Positions 24,212 to 33,000 of a DNA stretch of 64,000 bases are shown here, in pieces. The DNA is taken from positions 12,098-76,097 of the forward strand of contig NZ_JBHTHA010000031.1 of the NCBI RefSeq assembly GCF_042676385.1, written 5' to 3'. This DNA comes from Paenibacillus_E sp042676385. Its GTDB lineage: Bacteria; Bacillota; Bacilli; Paenibacillales; NBRC-103111. The position numbers were made by a program, and so were the translations under genes. How positions within the stretch are numbered: the first letter of the stretch is position 1; each line of letters opens with the position of its first letter. Under the pieces are notes generated by a model that did no database searches, was not told the origin of the DNA, and saw only the letters and a list, made by a program, of their open reading frames with translations.

Positions 24212-24967
24212 TTACTTCGCCCCCTCGACGAGTTGGATGTAGGAAGCAGACTCCAGGCTTGCTCCGCCTACAAGCGCACCGTCAATGTCTGGTTGAGTCA
24301 TGTACTCAGCAATGTTGTTCGGCTTCACGCTGCCGCCGTATTGGATGCGAACCGCATCAGCGACGGACGCGCCGTACAAGCCGCTCACGAGCTGACGGAT
24401 GTAACCGATAACGTCTTGCGCATCCGCTGCCGTGGAGGACTTGCCGGTGCCAATCGCCCAGATTGGCTCATAAGCGATAACGACTTGCGCCGCTTGCTCT
24501 GCGCTAAGGCCTTGGAAAGCCGCTTCCGTTTGCACTTTGCAAACGTCTTTGGTTTGACCCGCTTCGCGCTCTTCGAGCTTTTCGCCTACGCAGACGATCG
24601 GGGTTAAGCCGTGTTTGAACGCCGCTACGACTTTTTTATTTACGATCTCATCGGTTTCAGCGAAGTAAGCTCTGCGCTCGGAATGTCCGATAATTACATA
24701 CTCGACGCCAAGCTCTTTCAGCATTACGCCGCTGATTTCGCCCGTGTAAGCGCCATTGTCTTCAAAGTGAAGATTCTGTGCGCCAACGTGCAGGGTCGTG
24801 CCTTTAACAGCTTCAACAAGAGCTGGAAGGTTCGTGTATGGAGCGCAGATTACGCTCTCCACGCCGTCTACTTCTGCTTTACCTTTTACTTCGTTCACGA
24901 AGCTCACCGCTTCGGAAACGGTTTTGAACATTTTCCAGTTACCCGCGATAATAGGTTTTCTACTCAT
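24212..24967 (-). CDS. tpiA: Triosephosphate isomerase
   Basis: A 251-residue TIM-barrel enzyme that interconverts dihydroxyacetone phosphate and glyceraldehyde 3-phosphate. Catalytic residues are visible in GNWKMFKT (Lys), IIGHSERR (His) and AYEPIWAIGTGK (Glu). The start has a GGAGG site. It lies between pgk and gpmI. Confidence 0.99.
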   Translation of the reverse strand: MSRKPIIAGNWKMFKTVSEAVSFVNEVKGKAEVDGVESVICAPYTNLPALVEAVKGTTLHVGAQNLHFEDNGAYTGEISGVMLKELGVEYVIIGHSERRAYFAETDEIVNKKVVAAFKHGLTPIVCVGEKLEEREAGQTKDVCKVQTEAAFQGLSAEQAAQVVIAYEPIWAIGTGKSSTAADAQDVIGYIRQLVSGLYGASVADAVRIQYGGSVKPNNIAEYMTQPDIDGALVGGASLESASYIQLVEGAK

Positions 24968-24991
24968 TTGTACGCCTCCTTAGCTTAAAAA

Positions 24992-26173
24992 TTATTTGTC
25001 GTTCAGGGCCACAACGCCCGGCAATGCTTTGCCTTCCATGAATTCAAGGGAAGCGCCGCCGCCTGTGGAGATGTGATCCATTTTATCAGCCAAATGGAAT
25101 TTCTCAGCTGCCGCTGCGGAGTCTCCGCCGCCAATTACCGTATAACCGGATGCCGTAGCGCAAGCTTCTGCTACAGCGCGAGTTCCGTGGGAGAATGGCT
25201 CGATTTCGAATACGCCCATAGGTCCGTTCCAAACAACAAGCTTCGATTTAGCGATCGCGTCTGCATAAATCTCACGCGTTTTAGGTCCGATGTCGATACC
25301 TTCCCACTCAGCAGGAATGCCGTCAACGCCGACGATTTGTGTATTCGCGTCTGCACCGAATTTGTCAGCAACTACGATATCCACTGGAAGCAGGAAATTC
25401 ACGCCTTTTTCTTTCGCTTTCGCGATGAAGCTCAGCGCCAAATCCAATTTCTCGTTATCTACCAGGGATTTACCGATCTCGTAGCCTTGTGCTTTGAGGA
25501 ACGTATAGGACAGGCCGCCACCAATGATGATGTTGTCTGCGATGTTCAAGAGGTTGTTAATGACGTCGATTTTGTCTTTTACTTTCGCGCCGCCGACGAT
25601 AGCCGTGAAAGGACGCTCCGGATTGTTCAGCGCTTTGCCGAGCACGTCCAGCTCTTTCTCCATCAGTAAGCCTGATACAGCTGGAAGGTGATGCGCGATG
25701 CCTTCTGTGGAAGCGTGGGCACGGTGAGCCGCACCAAATGCATCGTTCACATACAGGTCAGCCAATTCAGCAAAAGCTTGCGCCAAAGCGGGATCGTTCT
25801 TCTCTTCGCCTTCGTAAAAACGAACGTTTTCGAGCAGCAAAACTTCGCCGTTTTGCAGCGCAGCTACTTGAGCTTTCACCGTTTCGCCGATGGCTTCATC
25901 AGCTTTCACAACAGGCTTGCCAAGCAGCTCCGATAGTCTTACAGCAACTGGAGTCAAGCGAAGCTCTTCTACAGCTTGACCTTTTGGACGGCCAAGGTGA
26001 CTCGCCAGGATCACTTTCGCACCTTTTTCAATCAAAAATTTGATTGTAGGCAGCGTCTCTCTAATACGCGTATCGTCTGTGATTTTACCATTTTCCAAAG
26101 GTACGTTGAAATCAACGCGAACAAACACTCTTTTCCCTGCCACTTCAACATCGCGAACACTTTTCTTATTCAT
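24992..26173 (-). CDS. pgk: Phosphoglycerate kinase
   Basis: A 393-residue enzyme that transfers phosphate from 1,3-bisphosphoglycerate to ADP. Signatures are RVDFNVPLENGKITDDTRI near residue 18, substrate-binding SHLGRP, and the nucleotide site VIGGGDSAAAAEKF. About 100 bases separate it from gap; a strong hairpin occupies that gap. Confidence 0.99.
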   Translation of the reverse strand: MNKKSVRDVEVAGKRVFVRVDFNVPLENGKITDDTRIRETLPTIKFLIEKGAKVILASHLGRPKGQAVEELRLTPVAVRLSELLGKPVVKADEAIGETVKAQVAALQNGEVLLLENVRFYEGEEKNDPALAQAFAELADLYVNDAFGAAHRAHASTEGIAHHLPAVSGLLMEKELDVLGKALNNPERPFTAIVGGAKVKDKIDVINNLLNIADNIIIGGGLSYTFLKAQGYEIGKSLVDNEKLDLALSFIAKAKEKGVNFLLPVDIVVADKFGADANTQIVGVDGIPAEWEGIDIGPKTREIYADAIAKSKLVVWNGPMGVFEIEPFSHGTRAVAEACATASGYTVIGGGDSAAAAEKFHLADKMDHISTGGGASLEFMEGKALPGVVALNDK

Positions 26174-26227
26174 GCAACAGACCCTCCCGAGGCGATTTTA
26201 AACAACTTCATTATACGTGAAATCGAA

Positions 26228-26259
26228 CATAAAGAGGAGAATCGCTTCTCCTCTTTATG
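26228..26259 (-). promoter_or_regulatory. Perfect 13-bp hairpin between gap and pgk
   Basis: CATAAAGAGGAGA (26228-26240) and TCTCCTCTTTATG (26247-26259) form an uninterrupted stem with a six-base loop, 17 bases after the gap stop. No T-run follows on the minus strand, so it is more likely an mRNA 3'-end stabiliser or processing element that raises gap message over the downstream genes than a plain terminator. Confidence 0.65.
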
Positions 26260-26275
26260 GGTGTTTGTTTATGAA

Positions 26276-27280
26276 TTACAGGCCTTTGCTTGCGATGAAA
26301 GCTGCAAGGTCAACAACGCGGTTGGAGTAGCCCCACTCGTTATCGTACCAGGAAACCACTTTCAGCATGTTGTCGCCAACTACCATTGTGGACAGAGCAT
26401 CGATTGTGGAGGAAGCTGGGTCGCCGTTGAAGTCGCTTGATACAAGCGGAGCATCCGTGTAGTTCAAGATGCCTTTCAAAGAACCGTTAGCTGCTTTTTG
26501 CAATGCTGCGTTTACTTCATCAACAGTTACGTTAACTTTAGTCTCTACAACCAGGTCAGTTACGGAAACGTTAGGTGTAGGTACGCGCATTGACATACCG
26601 TTCAGTTTGCCTTTCAACTCAGGCAGAACCAGACCGATTGCTTTTGCTGCGCCCGTGCTGGAAGGAATGATGTTCTCAGCTGCTGCGCGAGCACGACGAA
26701 GGTCTTTGTGCGGCAGGTCAAGAACGGACTGGTCATTCGTGTAGGAGTGAACAGTTGTCATCATACCTTTTACGATACCGAAGCTATCGTTGATTACTTT
26801 TGCGAATGGAGCCAAGCAGTTAGTCGTACAAGAAGCATTGGAGATTACTGTATGAGCTGCCGGATCGTATTTATCTTCGTTAACGCCAAGGACGATCGTG
26901 ATATCTTCGTCAGTTGCCGGAGCGGAGATAATAACTTTCTTAGCGCCGCCTTTCAAGTGAAGGGAAGCTTTTTCTTTCGCTGTGAAAATACCAGTAGATT
27001 CTACAACGATTTCTGCGCCAACAGATGCCCAAGGAAGGTTTCCAGGGTCGCGCTCAGCGAATACTTTGATGGAACGACCGTTAACGATCAGTTCGCCTTC
27101 GCCAGCTTCAACTGTAGCGTCAAGTTTACCGTGAGTTGAGTCGTATTTCAGCAAGTGAGCCAAAGTTTTTACATCTGTCAAATCGTTGACTGCAACGATT
27201 TGCACTTCAGAGCTGTTCAAAGCTGCACGAAACACGTTACGTCCGATACGTCCGAAACCGTTAATACCTACTTTTACCAT
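26276..27280 (-). CDS. gap: Glyceraldehyde-3-phosphate dehydrogenase
   Basis: A 334-residue NAD-dependent enzyme. GINGFGRIGRNVFRA forms the Rossmann loop, and AVNDLTD supplies the Asp that favours NAD, as in the glycolytic GapA type. SNASCTTNCLAP holds the catalytic Cys. It follows the gene for its regulator CggR by 74 bases, as in Bacillus. Confidence 0.99.
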   Translation of the reverse strand: MVKVGINGFGRIGRNVFRAALNSSEVQIVAVNDLTDVKTLAHLLKYDSTHGKLDATVEAGEGELIVNGRSIKVFAERDPGNLPWASVGAEIVVESTGIFTAKEKASLHLKGGAKKVIISAPATDEDITIVLGVNEDKYDPAAHTVISNASCTTNCLAPFAKVINDSFGIVKGMMTTVHSYTNDQSVLDLPHKDLRRARAAAENIIPSSTGAAKAIGLVLPELKGKLNGMSMRVPTPNVSVTDLVVETKVNVTVDEVNAALQKAANGSLKGILNYTDAPLVSSDFNGDPASSTIDALSTMVVGDNMLKVVSWYDNEWGYSNRVVDLAAFIASKGL

Positions 27281-27354
27281 AGCGAATTCCTCCTAATAGT
27301 TAAAAAATATTATATATTTCAAGACGATGTCTACAGGAGACACACGTCATGATG

Positions 27355-28383
27355 TCAAAGCTCTACATGCTTCATAATTTCGTGCGCCGCTGCCTCGTCT
27401 GTCACCAGCACATCTTCCTGCCCGTGACGAAGTACGGAAGCGATCGCCTCTCCTTTGCTCTTGCCGCCGGCCACGCCGATAACGACCTCGATGCGTTGAA
27501 GGTCTTCCAACCTGAGTCCAACGGTCGGCATTTTGTGAACGACATTCCCTTGCCGGTCAAAATAATACCCGAACGCCTCAGCCAAAGCGCCATCCTCTTG
27601 TAATCTCCGCGTTGTTTCAGCGTCGACTTTGCGCCTGCGTGCCATGACCATAGCATCTCCGATTCCGTGTACAACGATGCGACAACTGCGCACGGCATCG
27701 ACAACTTCCTGAATTTGAGGATCTTGAATCAGCGATTGGTACGCTTCTTCTCCAAGGTGGTCCGGTACATGCAGCAGCCGGTATTTGCCGCCTGTCTTCT
27801 TGGCCATAATGGAAGCAATCGTGTTCGCCTGCATATCCACGCTTTCCCCAAGCCCGCCTCGCGCCGGAACGAACCAACTTCCTTTCATCTTCGATGAAAT
27901 GGCCAGGTTGTTCGCAATCTGTGCCATGGTCGAACCGCCCGTTACTGCGATAATATCGTCCTTGGCTACATATCTGCGCAATGCTGCCGCGCCCGCTCGC
28001 CCGAGCTCAATCTTGGCAAAGGTTGAAGTGTCGGAGTCTCCCGGGACTACGATGACTTGAGAGATCCCGAACGCTTTGCGGATGCTTTCCTCCAAGTCGC
28101 TCAAGCCAAAAGCCATTTTAATAATGGGCTCCATCGCTTCAAGCAGCCTGCGGCCGGATTCACTGATCTTCATACCTGTTGCATCGGTTTCGAGCAATCC
28201 TTGCTCCTTGAGGAAATCCACTTCGCCGCGTAGCACACGTTCCGTCATGTCCAGCGAAGAAGCTAATGTTCTTCTTCCGACTACACCGGAAACGAGAATA
28301 TGCTGCAGGATCGAATAGCGCTTCTTCATGATGTCCATTAAATCCGGCAAGAGCTGTTTTTGAATGTCAAGAATTTCTCTCAT
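27355..28383 (-). CDS. cggR: Central glycolytic genes regulator CggR
   Basis: A 342-residue SorC-family repressor. The N-terminal helix-turn-helix lies in about residues 30-65 (ILVSGVVGRRTLASSLDMTERVLRGEVDFLKEQGLL). The C-terminal sugar-phosphate-binding domain contains VPARGGLGESV and IAVTGGSTMAQIA. In Bacillus it represses its own operon and is released by fructose-1,6-bisphosphate. A matching operator lies at 28417-28453, just before its start, so autoregulation is expected. Confidence 0.96.
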   Translation of the reverse strand: MREILDIQKQLLPDLMDIMKKRYSILQHILVSGVVGRRTLASSLDMTERVLRGEVDFLKEQGLLETDATGMKISESGRRLLEAMEPIIKMAFGLSDLEESIRKAFGISQVIVVPGDSDTSTFAKIELGRAGAAALRRYVAKDDIIAVTGGSTMAQIANNLAISSKMKGSWFVPARGGLGESVDMQANTIASIMAKKTGGKYRLLHVPDHLGEEAYQSLIQDPQIQEVVDAVRSCRIVVHGIGDAMVMARRRKVDAETTRRLQEDGALAEAFGYYFDRQGNVVHKMPTVGLRLEDLQRIEVVIGVAGGKSKGEAIASVLRHGQEDVLVTDEAAAHEIMKHVEL

Positions 28384-28416
28384 AATGACGGTAACAACGC
28401 TCCTGCTCCAATTGAT

Positions 28417-28453
28417 GGACGTTTTATGTCCCGGGTATACATTTTGCGTCCCA
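28417..28453 (-). promoter_or_regulatory. CggR operator
   Basis: On the minus strand TGGGAC-N6-TGT then CGGGAC-N6-CGTC, two direct half-sites in the CggR arrangement (CGGGAC-N6-TGTC repeated). It lies between the promoter and the cggR start, as in Bacillus. Confidence 0.85.
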
Positions 28454-28484
28454 CCCGGGCGAAAAAAAATTGCCTTACAAGCAC

Positions 28485-28513
28485 ATTATAACCAATAACT
28501 CACCGAGATTCAA
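28485..28513 (-). promoter_or_regulatory. Promoter of the glycolytic operon
   Basis: TTGAAT and TATAAT with exact 17-base spacing on the minus strand, 32 bases upstream of the CggR operator. Good sigma-A match; transcription would start just before the operator. Confidence 0.85.
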
Positions 28514-28619
28514 CATTTGTTCAAACTTTTTCGGCAAATTGGACTGTAAGGGTTTGCAGTCTTGCTTTTTTCGTGCAGCTGTCATATAATAACCCTTGCT
28601 TCACTTAAAAATTTACTTT

Positions 28620-28691
28620 GCGCCCGTGGTCCAATGGATATGACGTAGGCCTCCGGAGCCTGAGATAGGGGTTCGATTCCCTTCGGGCGCG
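28620..28691 (+). tRNA. tRNA-Arg (CCG)
   Basis: Acceptor GCGCCCG/CGGGCGC, anticodon loop CTCCGGA with anticodon CCG, T-loop GTTCGATTC. CCA is not encoded. Divergent from the glycolytic operon. Confidence 0.95.
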
Positions 28692-28703
28692 TTCTTACAG
28701 AAC

Positions 28704-28731
28704 GAAATCAGTTGCGAAACTGATTTTTTTT
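28704..28731 (+). terminator. Terminator after tRNA-Arg
   Basis: AAATCAGTT GCG AAACTGATTT stem followed by a run of T, 13 bases after the tRNA. Confidence 0.85.
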
Positions 28732-28739
28732 ATTGCAAG

Positions 28740-28779
28740 TTTGACCTTTCTTGACCTTTCGATGTTTTTTCGTTATCAT
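28740..28779 (+). promoter_or_regulatory. clpP promoter with overlapping CtsR operator
   Basis: TTTGACCTTTCTTGACC (28740-28756) matches the CtsR heat-shock operator, two TTGACC heptad-type repeats. The second TTGACC is also the -35, followed by 17 bases and TATCAT at 28774-28779. Class III heat-shock control of clpP is expected. Confidence 0.88.
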
Positions 28780-28850
28780 ACTTGTAGATACTGTTAAAAG
28801 TATATAGATCCACCATTTGAACCATTTACCCATTGAAGGAGGTAATTCTC

Positions 28851-29432
28851 ATGAGTTTTATCCCTATGGTCGTAGAACAGGACGCGCGCGGTGAAAGAGG
28901 GTACGACATTTACTCCCGTCTGCTGAAGGACCGCATCATCTTCCTCGGTACAGGCGTTAACGATGTTGTAGCCAATTCAATCATTGCCCAGCTGCTTTTC
29001 CTGGCCGCACAAGATCCTGATAAAGATATCAGCCTCTACATCAACAGCCCGGGCGGCTCGATCACAGCCGGCATGGCGATCTTCGACACCATGCAGTTTA
29101 TTAAACCGGACGTGTCCACAATCTGCGTCGGTATGGCCGCTTCCATGGGCGCTTTCCTGCTGACTGCAGGCGCCAAAGGCAAACGCTTTGCGCTGCCTAA
29201 CAGCGAAGTCATGATTCACCAGCCGCTCGGCGGCGCGGAAGGTCAGGCTTCCGACATCGAGATTCGCGCGAAGCGCATCTTGAAAATGAGAGACAACCTG
29301 AATAAGATCCTTGCTGAGCGGACAGGTCAAACATTCGAACGCATCGAGAAAGATACCGACCGCGACAACTTCATGAGCGCTCATGAAGCGGTAGAATACG
29401 GACTCATCGACAAAGTCATCGAGCGCGTATAA
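28851..29432 (+). CDS. clpP: ATP-dependent Clp protease proteolytic subunit ClpP
   Basis: A 193-residue serine peptidase forming the tetradecameric chamber that degrades proteins fed by ClpX or ClpC, including SsrA-tagged proteins. Catalytic Ser98 (GMAASMGAFLL), His123 (MIHQPLGG) and the Asp in KDTDRDNFM are present. ATG 28851 follows AAGGAGGT; a six-codon in-frame extension has no such site. Flanked by its own CtsR-type promoter and terminator, so monocistronic. Confidence 0.99.
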   Translation: MSFIPMVVEQDARGERGYDIYSRLLKDRIIFLGTGVNDVVANSIIAQLLFLAAQDPDKDISLYINSPGGSITAGMAIFDTMQFIKPDVSTICVGMAASMGAFLLTAGAKGKRFALPNSEVMIHQPLGGAEGQASDIEIRAKRILKMRDNLNKILAERTGQTFERIEKDTDRDNFMSAHEAVEYGLIDKVIERV

Positions 29433-29437
29433 ACGAC

Positions 29438-29481
29438 AAAAACACTGACATTCTGCAGCTCGCAGAGGTCAGTGTTTTTTT
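29438..29481. terminator. Bidirectional terminator between clpP and the stalk-domain gene
   Basis: AAAACACTGAC / GTCAGTGTTTT outer stem with an inner TCTGC/GCAGA stem; T-run on the plus strand and A-run on the left. It serves the convergent genes on both sides. Confidence 0.88.
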
Positions 29482-29503
29482 ATTTGACGGTGATGTCTAT
29501 TAC

Positions 29504-31267
29504 CTATTTCTTCTCATCCAACGGGTAGAAAATCAGATCAATCGGGAATGCCGAGCCCGCCGGCGGCGTAAACTCGATATCTAGCGCATCCTCTGTTCCC
29601 GTCGTCCGCGCCAACACTTCCATTCCATCGAAAGCGGTAATGACGCCGGAGGCCGGAACCGGTATGATCTCCCCGTTAATTTTGAACGGCCCTTTGAAGA
29701 CGCCGCCCTTCGCCATGATCATTAAAGCCATTTTGCGCGGCTTATTGGCGTGAATTTTGTAGACGACACCGTAGTTACCGCTGTCCTCCACGTTTTGCTT
29801 GCGCATAACGTCATAACCTTTGACGAACGGATCCGATTTATTATCGCCAATGGTCAATACGGATGTCTTGGTGAATGACGATGCATCAATGTCCCATTTA
29901 AGCTCAGATACCGGGAAGGATCCCCGTACATGGCCAGTAAAAGCTAGCAAAGGCAGCTCCTGCGCTGTCGTAGGCGTCAGTCTCTGATCCGTTACTCCGA
30001 ACGACATTTGCAGCTCGCCATCCGTTTCCACATCATAGAACAGATTAACGCCCTGGCCCGGATAGAAGTCAGGCAGCTTCGCATACACATAAGTTTGATG
30101 TGGAGGCACAGTCAACTTTTGATCGTAAACATTGTTCAATAAGAAATCTACCGAAGCTTCGCTGCCGATCAAGTTGGCATACACGGAAGGATAGACCTCG
30201 CCTTTGTTCGTCGTTTGGATCGTCACCGGCTTATCGCTGTTATTCGTAGCGAAAATCGCCATCGTCATTTTTTGCTTCGTACCATTAACATGATCGGCAT
30301 ATAATCTGGCTTTACCGTTGATTGTATCCTGGTACAAAATGCCTTTTTCCGTAAATTCCTCCGGACTATCGCTCACCAGCAGCTTACGATCGTTAACTTC
30401 GGTTACTTTCTTAGGTATCGCAGGCATTTGATTAAAATGAGACCAAATCGTTCCCCAATCGGACTTAATAAATCCGCCCACAGGCTTCATATAAATCGGG
30501 TATTCCACCTCGCTCAAATACGGCTCATCCGTAACCGTCACAAAGCTTTGGAACAATTGACTCACATGTCCATGACGATCGGATACCTTGAGCGATACCG
30601 GATATTTGCCTGGCTTGAAAAACGCTTCTTTATTCCCAACCCACTCGTAAGAAGCAATGCCTTCCGCATCGGGATCGTAACTCAGATCAATGTACTTCAC
30701 AGGCTCCCCAAGCCGGTATGTCGGCTTCGCCGTCGTAAATTTGGCAACAGGTCTGGAGTTGCTGTCCTGGTCGATATAGATGCCTTCCGGTGTAGGGAGA
30801 CTCACAATTTCCACACGGCGCAGTTCTTCGTTGTATGTATATTTAGCGCCCATATAGTCGGCAAGCCAAGTCAGCTTCACGAGTAATTTACCGTTCACAA
30901 TCGCGGCAACCGTATCGAAAGGAGTGTCCACGCCATTCGTAGTTACCGTCTTATGATCAACGTCCAGAACGATATTATAACCTGGAGGCGCCATCTGGAT
31001 CGTGCGCGTCGCGTCGTTCCACTCCACCTTGAATTTCATCGTATCTCCGAGAAATTTGGCCGGAACGAAGGTGCTGCCATTAATAATGGTAGCCGGAGAA
31101 TCCAATTGAATTTGATCCTGGTTCACGAAAGCATCCGACTTATCAATATAAAGTAAAATTAAGGACGAACTTGCCGATACCGCGTGTGCGGCTGGTGCTG
31201 CTAAAGTGCTGGCTAGAAAGACGAGAAACGCTAGCAGCACGGAGAACTCTTTTCTTTGCGTTTTCAT
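29504..31267 (-). CDS. Secreted copper amine oxidase-like (stalk) domain protein
   Basis: A 587-residue exported protein. The signal peptide is residues 1-29 (LLAFLVFLASTLAAPAAHA). Residues of about 35-145 form two copper amine oxidase N-terminal-type repeats (INGSTFVPAKFLGDTMKFKVEWNDATRTIQM and VNGKLLVKLTWLADYMGAKYTYNEELRRVEI), a domain common in Paenibacillus surface proteins that has no copper chemistry itself. A PKD-like segment follows (YEWVGNKEAFFKPGKYPVSLKVSDRHGHVSQ). The C-terminal 300 residues are beta-rich and unrecognised. A role in the cell envelope is likely. Confidence 0.85.
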   Translation of the reverse strand: MKTQRKEFSVLLAFLVFLASTLAAPAAHAVSASSSLILLYIDKSDAFVNQDQIQLDSPATIINGSTFVPAKFLGDTMKFKVEWNDATRTIQMAPPGYNIVLDVDHKTVTTNGVDTPFDTVAAIVNGKLLVKLTWLADYMGAKYTYNEELRRVEIVSLPTPEGIYIDQDSNSRPVAKFTTAKPTYRLGEPVKYIDLSYDPDAEGIASYEWVGNKEAFFKPGKYPVSLKVSDRHGHVSQLFQSFVTVTDEPYLSEVEYPIYMKPVGGFIKSDWGTIWSHFNQMPAIPKKVTEVNDRKLLVSDSPEEFTEKGILYQDTINGKARLYADHVNGTKQKMTMAIFATNNSDKPVTIQTTNKGEVYPSVYANLIGSEASVDFLLNNVYDQKLTVPPHQTYVYAKLPDFYPGQGVNLFYDVETDGELQMSFGVTDQRLTPTTAQELPLLAFTGHVRGSFPVSELKWDIDASSFTKTSVLTIGDNKSDPFVKGYDVMRKQNVEDSGNYGVVYKIHANKPRKMALMIMAKGGVFKGPFKINGEIIPVPASGVITAFDGMEVLARTTGTEDALDIEFTPPAGSAFPIDLIFYPLDEKK

Positions 31268-31541
31268 GCTCTGACTCCTTCAAGGTTTGTTTAGGGTAAA
31301 GCTGCGGGCCGCGGGCGCTCAACAACAAGCAGCTGGAGGAACGGCAAATAACCCTTCCCTTCATTGGCCACGTTCAATTAGACGTAGTTACCGAGAAAAG
31401 GTTGCTTTTTTTCACCAATCGTTAACAATTTTGCCATAAATTCAGATCCATACAACATGTAAAAAGAAAGGGCTATAATGAATAGACCTGCCTGCTGTCC
31501 ATCCATCACAACCCATTTGTTCATCATTATCTTCATCCCAA

Positions 31542-32264
31542 TTATAAGATCTTACTAAGGAAAGATTGTGTGCGTTCATGTTTGGGTGAATCAAAAATTT
31601 CGGCTGGAGTTCCTTCTTCAACAATGTATCCGCCATCCATGAAAATAACACGGTCCGCCACTTCTCGTGCGAAACCCATCTCATGAGTGACGACGATCAT
31701 CGTGATGCCTTCATGGGCTAAACTCTTCATAACCGCCAGCACTTCACCCACCATTTCGGGATCCAGTGCGGAAGTCGGCTCATCAAATAGCATGACACGC
31801 GGATTCATGGCCAATGCCCGGGCAATCGCAACGCGCTGCTGTTGGCCGCCCGATAAACGCTCGGGATACTCATCCCTTTTTGCCGCCAAACCTACTTTTT
31901 TCAGCAGTTCCATCGCTTTTTCTTCATTTTGCTGCTTGTTCAACTTCTTAATATGTTTTGGCGCTAGCATTATATTTTCTAAAACGGTTAAATGGGGAAA
32001 TAAATTAAAGAGCTGAAATACCATCCCTACATTTTCACGTAATTTGTCGATATTCGTTTCGGATGAAGTGACTTCCACATCGCCGATCATCACTTTCCCG
32101 CTTGTTACTTCTTCAAGAAGATTCAGACACCGAAGAAATGTGCTTTTACCTGAACCTGACGGCCCAATCACGCAAACGACTTCTTTCTCTTGAATCGTTG
32201 TAGAGATATCTTTCAAAACTTCGTTCGAACCAAATTTCTTCTTCAGGTTTTCTACAACGATCAT
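31542..32264 (-). CDS. Amino acid ABC transporter ATP-binding protein (probably glutamine)
   Basis: A 240-residue GlnQ-type ATPase with Walker A GPSGSGKST, signature LSGGQQQRVAIARAL, Walker B VMLFDEPTSALDPE and VVTHEMGFAREVADRV. The ATG overlaps the permease stop by four bases. It closes the operon at 31542-33807. Glutamine is suggested by similarity to GlnQ and by the GlnK/GlnL-type regulators upstream, not by any residue in this protein. Confidence 0.95.
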   Translation of the reverse strand: MIVVENLKKKFGSNEVLKDISTTIQEKEVVCVIGPSGSGKSTFLRCLNLLEEVTSGKVMIGDVEVTSSETNIDKLRENVGMVFQLFNLFPHLTVLENIMLAPKHIKKLNKQQNEEKAMELLKKVGLAAKRDEYPERLSGGQQQRVAIARALAMNPRVMLFDEPTSALDPEMVGEVLAVMKSLAHEGITMIVVTHEMGFAREVADRVIFMDGGYIVEEGTPAEIFDSPKHERTQSFLSKIL

Positions 32265-32917
32265 TTTAAAGCGTACCTCCTTTCAAGCATGCGAGACAAC
32301 CGGGATAAAGCATAAATAATAATGAAGTAGAAGATCCCTACGACACCCCAGATCTCGAAGGCGCGGAAGTTGGATGAAATAATAATTTCACCGCTCTGCG
32401 TCAATTCCTTAATCCCAATGACGGAAAGCAAGGAAGTATCTTTAATGCTTACAATAAATTGATTGACAAAAGCCGGCAACATACGGCGAATAGCTTGCGG
32501 CAACACAACTAATCTCATCGTTTGAAATCTATTTAAACCCAAAGATCGCGACGCTTCCGTCTGCCCTTTGCTAATGGACAAAATACCTGCACGGAAAATC
32601 TCTGCAATATAGGCCCCCGCATTTAAACTGATGGCCAGAATACCTGCGGTCTCAGCCGAAATTCGAATATCCAAAAATACCGGAAGTCCGAAATAGATGA
32701 AAAAGACTTGCACCAGAAGAGGTGTCCCCCGAATGAGATCCACATAAGCCGTTGCAATTCCCCGAACAATTTTATTCAAGGATGTGCTCATTAAGCCCGC
32801 GATTAAACCTATGATAAATGCAATAATTAAAGAAATTACAACGATCTTCAAAGTTATTAAAGAGCCCTGAGCCAGCGTCGGTATCGCATCCAAAATAACT
32901 TGCAATGAGGAAGTCAC
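32261..32917 (-). CDS. Amino acid ABC transporter permease (probably glutamine)
   Basis: A 218-residue GlnP/HisM-type permease with about five membrane helices. The family motif YVDLIRGTPLLVQVFFIYFGLPV and the ATPase-contact loop GQTEASRSLGLNRFQTMRLVVLPQA are intact. It overlaps the ATPase gene by four bases and follows the binding-protein gene after a hairpin. Confidence 0.95.
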   Translation of the reverse strand: MTSSLQVILDAIPTLAQGSLITLKIVVISLIIAFIIGLIAGLMSTSLNKIVRGIATAYVDLIRGTPLLVQVFFIYFGLPVFLDIRISAETAGILAISLNAGAYIAEIFRAGILSISKGQTEASRSLGLNRFQTMRLVVLPQAIRRMLPAFVNQFIVSIKDTSLLSVIGIKELTQSGEIIISSNFRAFEIWGVVGIFYFIIIYALSRLSRMLERRYALK

Positions 32918-32946
32918 GAGATCCCCATCCCCCTTTTTTTAACTTT

Positions 32947-32989
32947 CCGCATGATGCTGCCCTCACCAGGAAAAAGCAACATCATGCGG
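32947..32989 (-). promoter_or_regulatory. Hairpin between binding protein and permease genes
   Basis: CCGCATGATGTTGC pairs with GCAGCATCATGCGG over 14 bases (one G-T) with a 15-base loop. It lies right after the binding-protein stop. The position parallels the hairpin at 9083, and it probably stabilises the upstream message. Confidence 0.6.
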
Positions 32990-33000
32990 CCACATCCACT

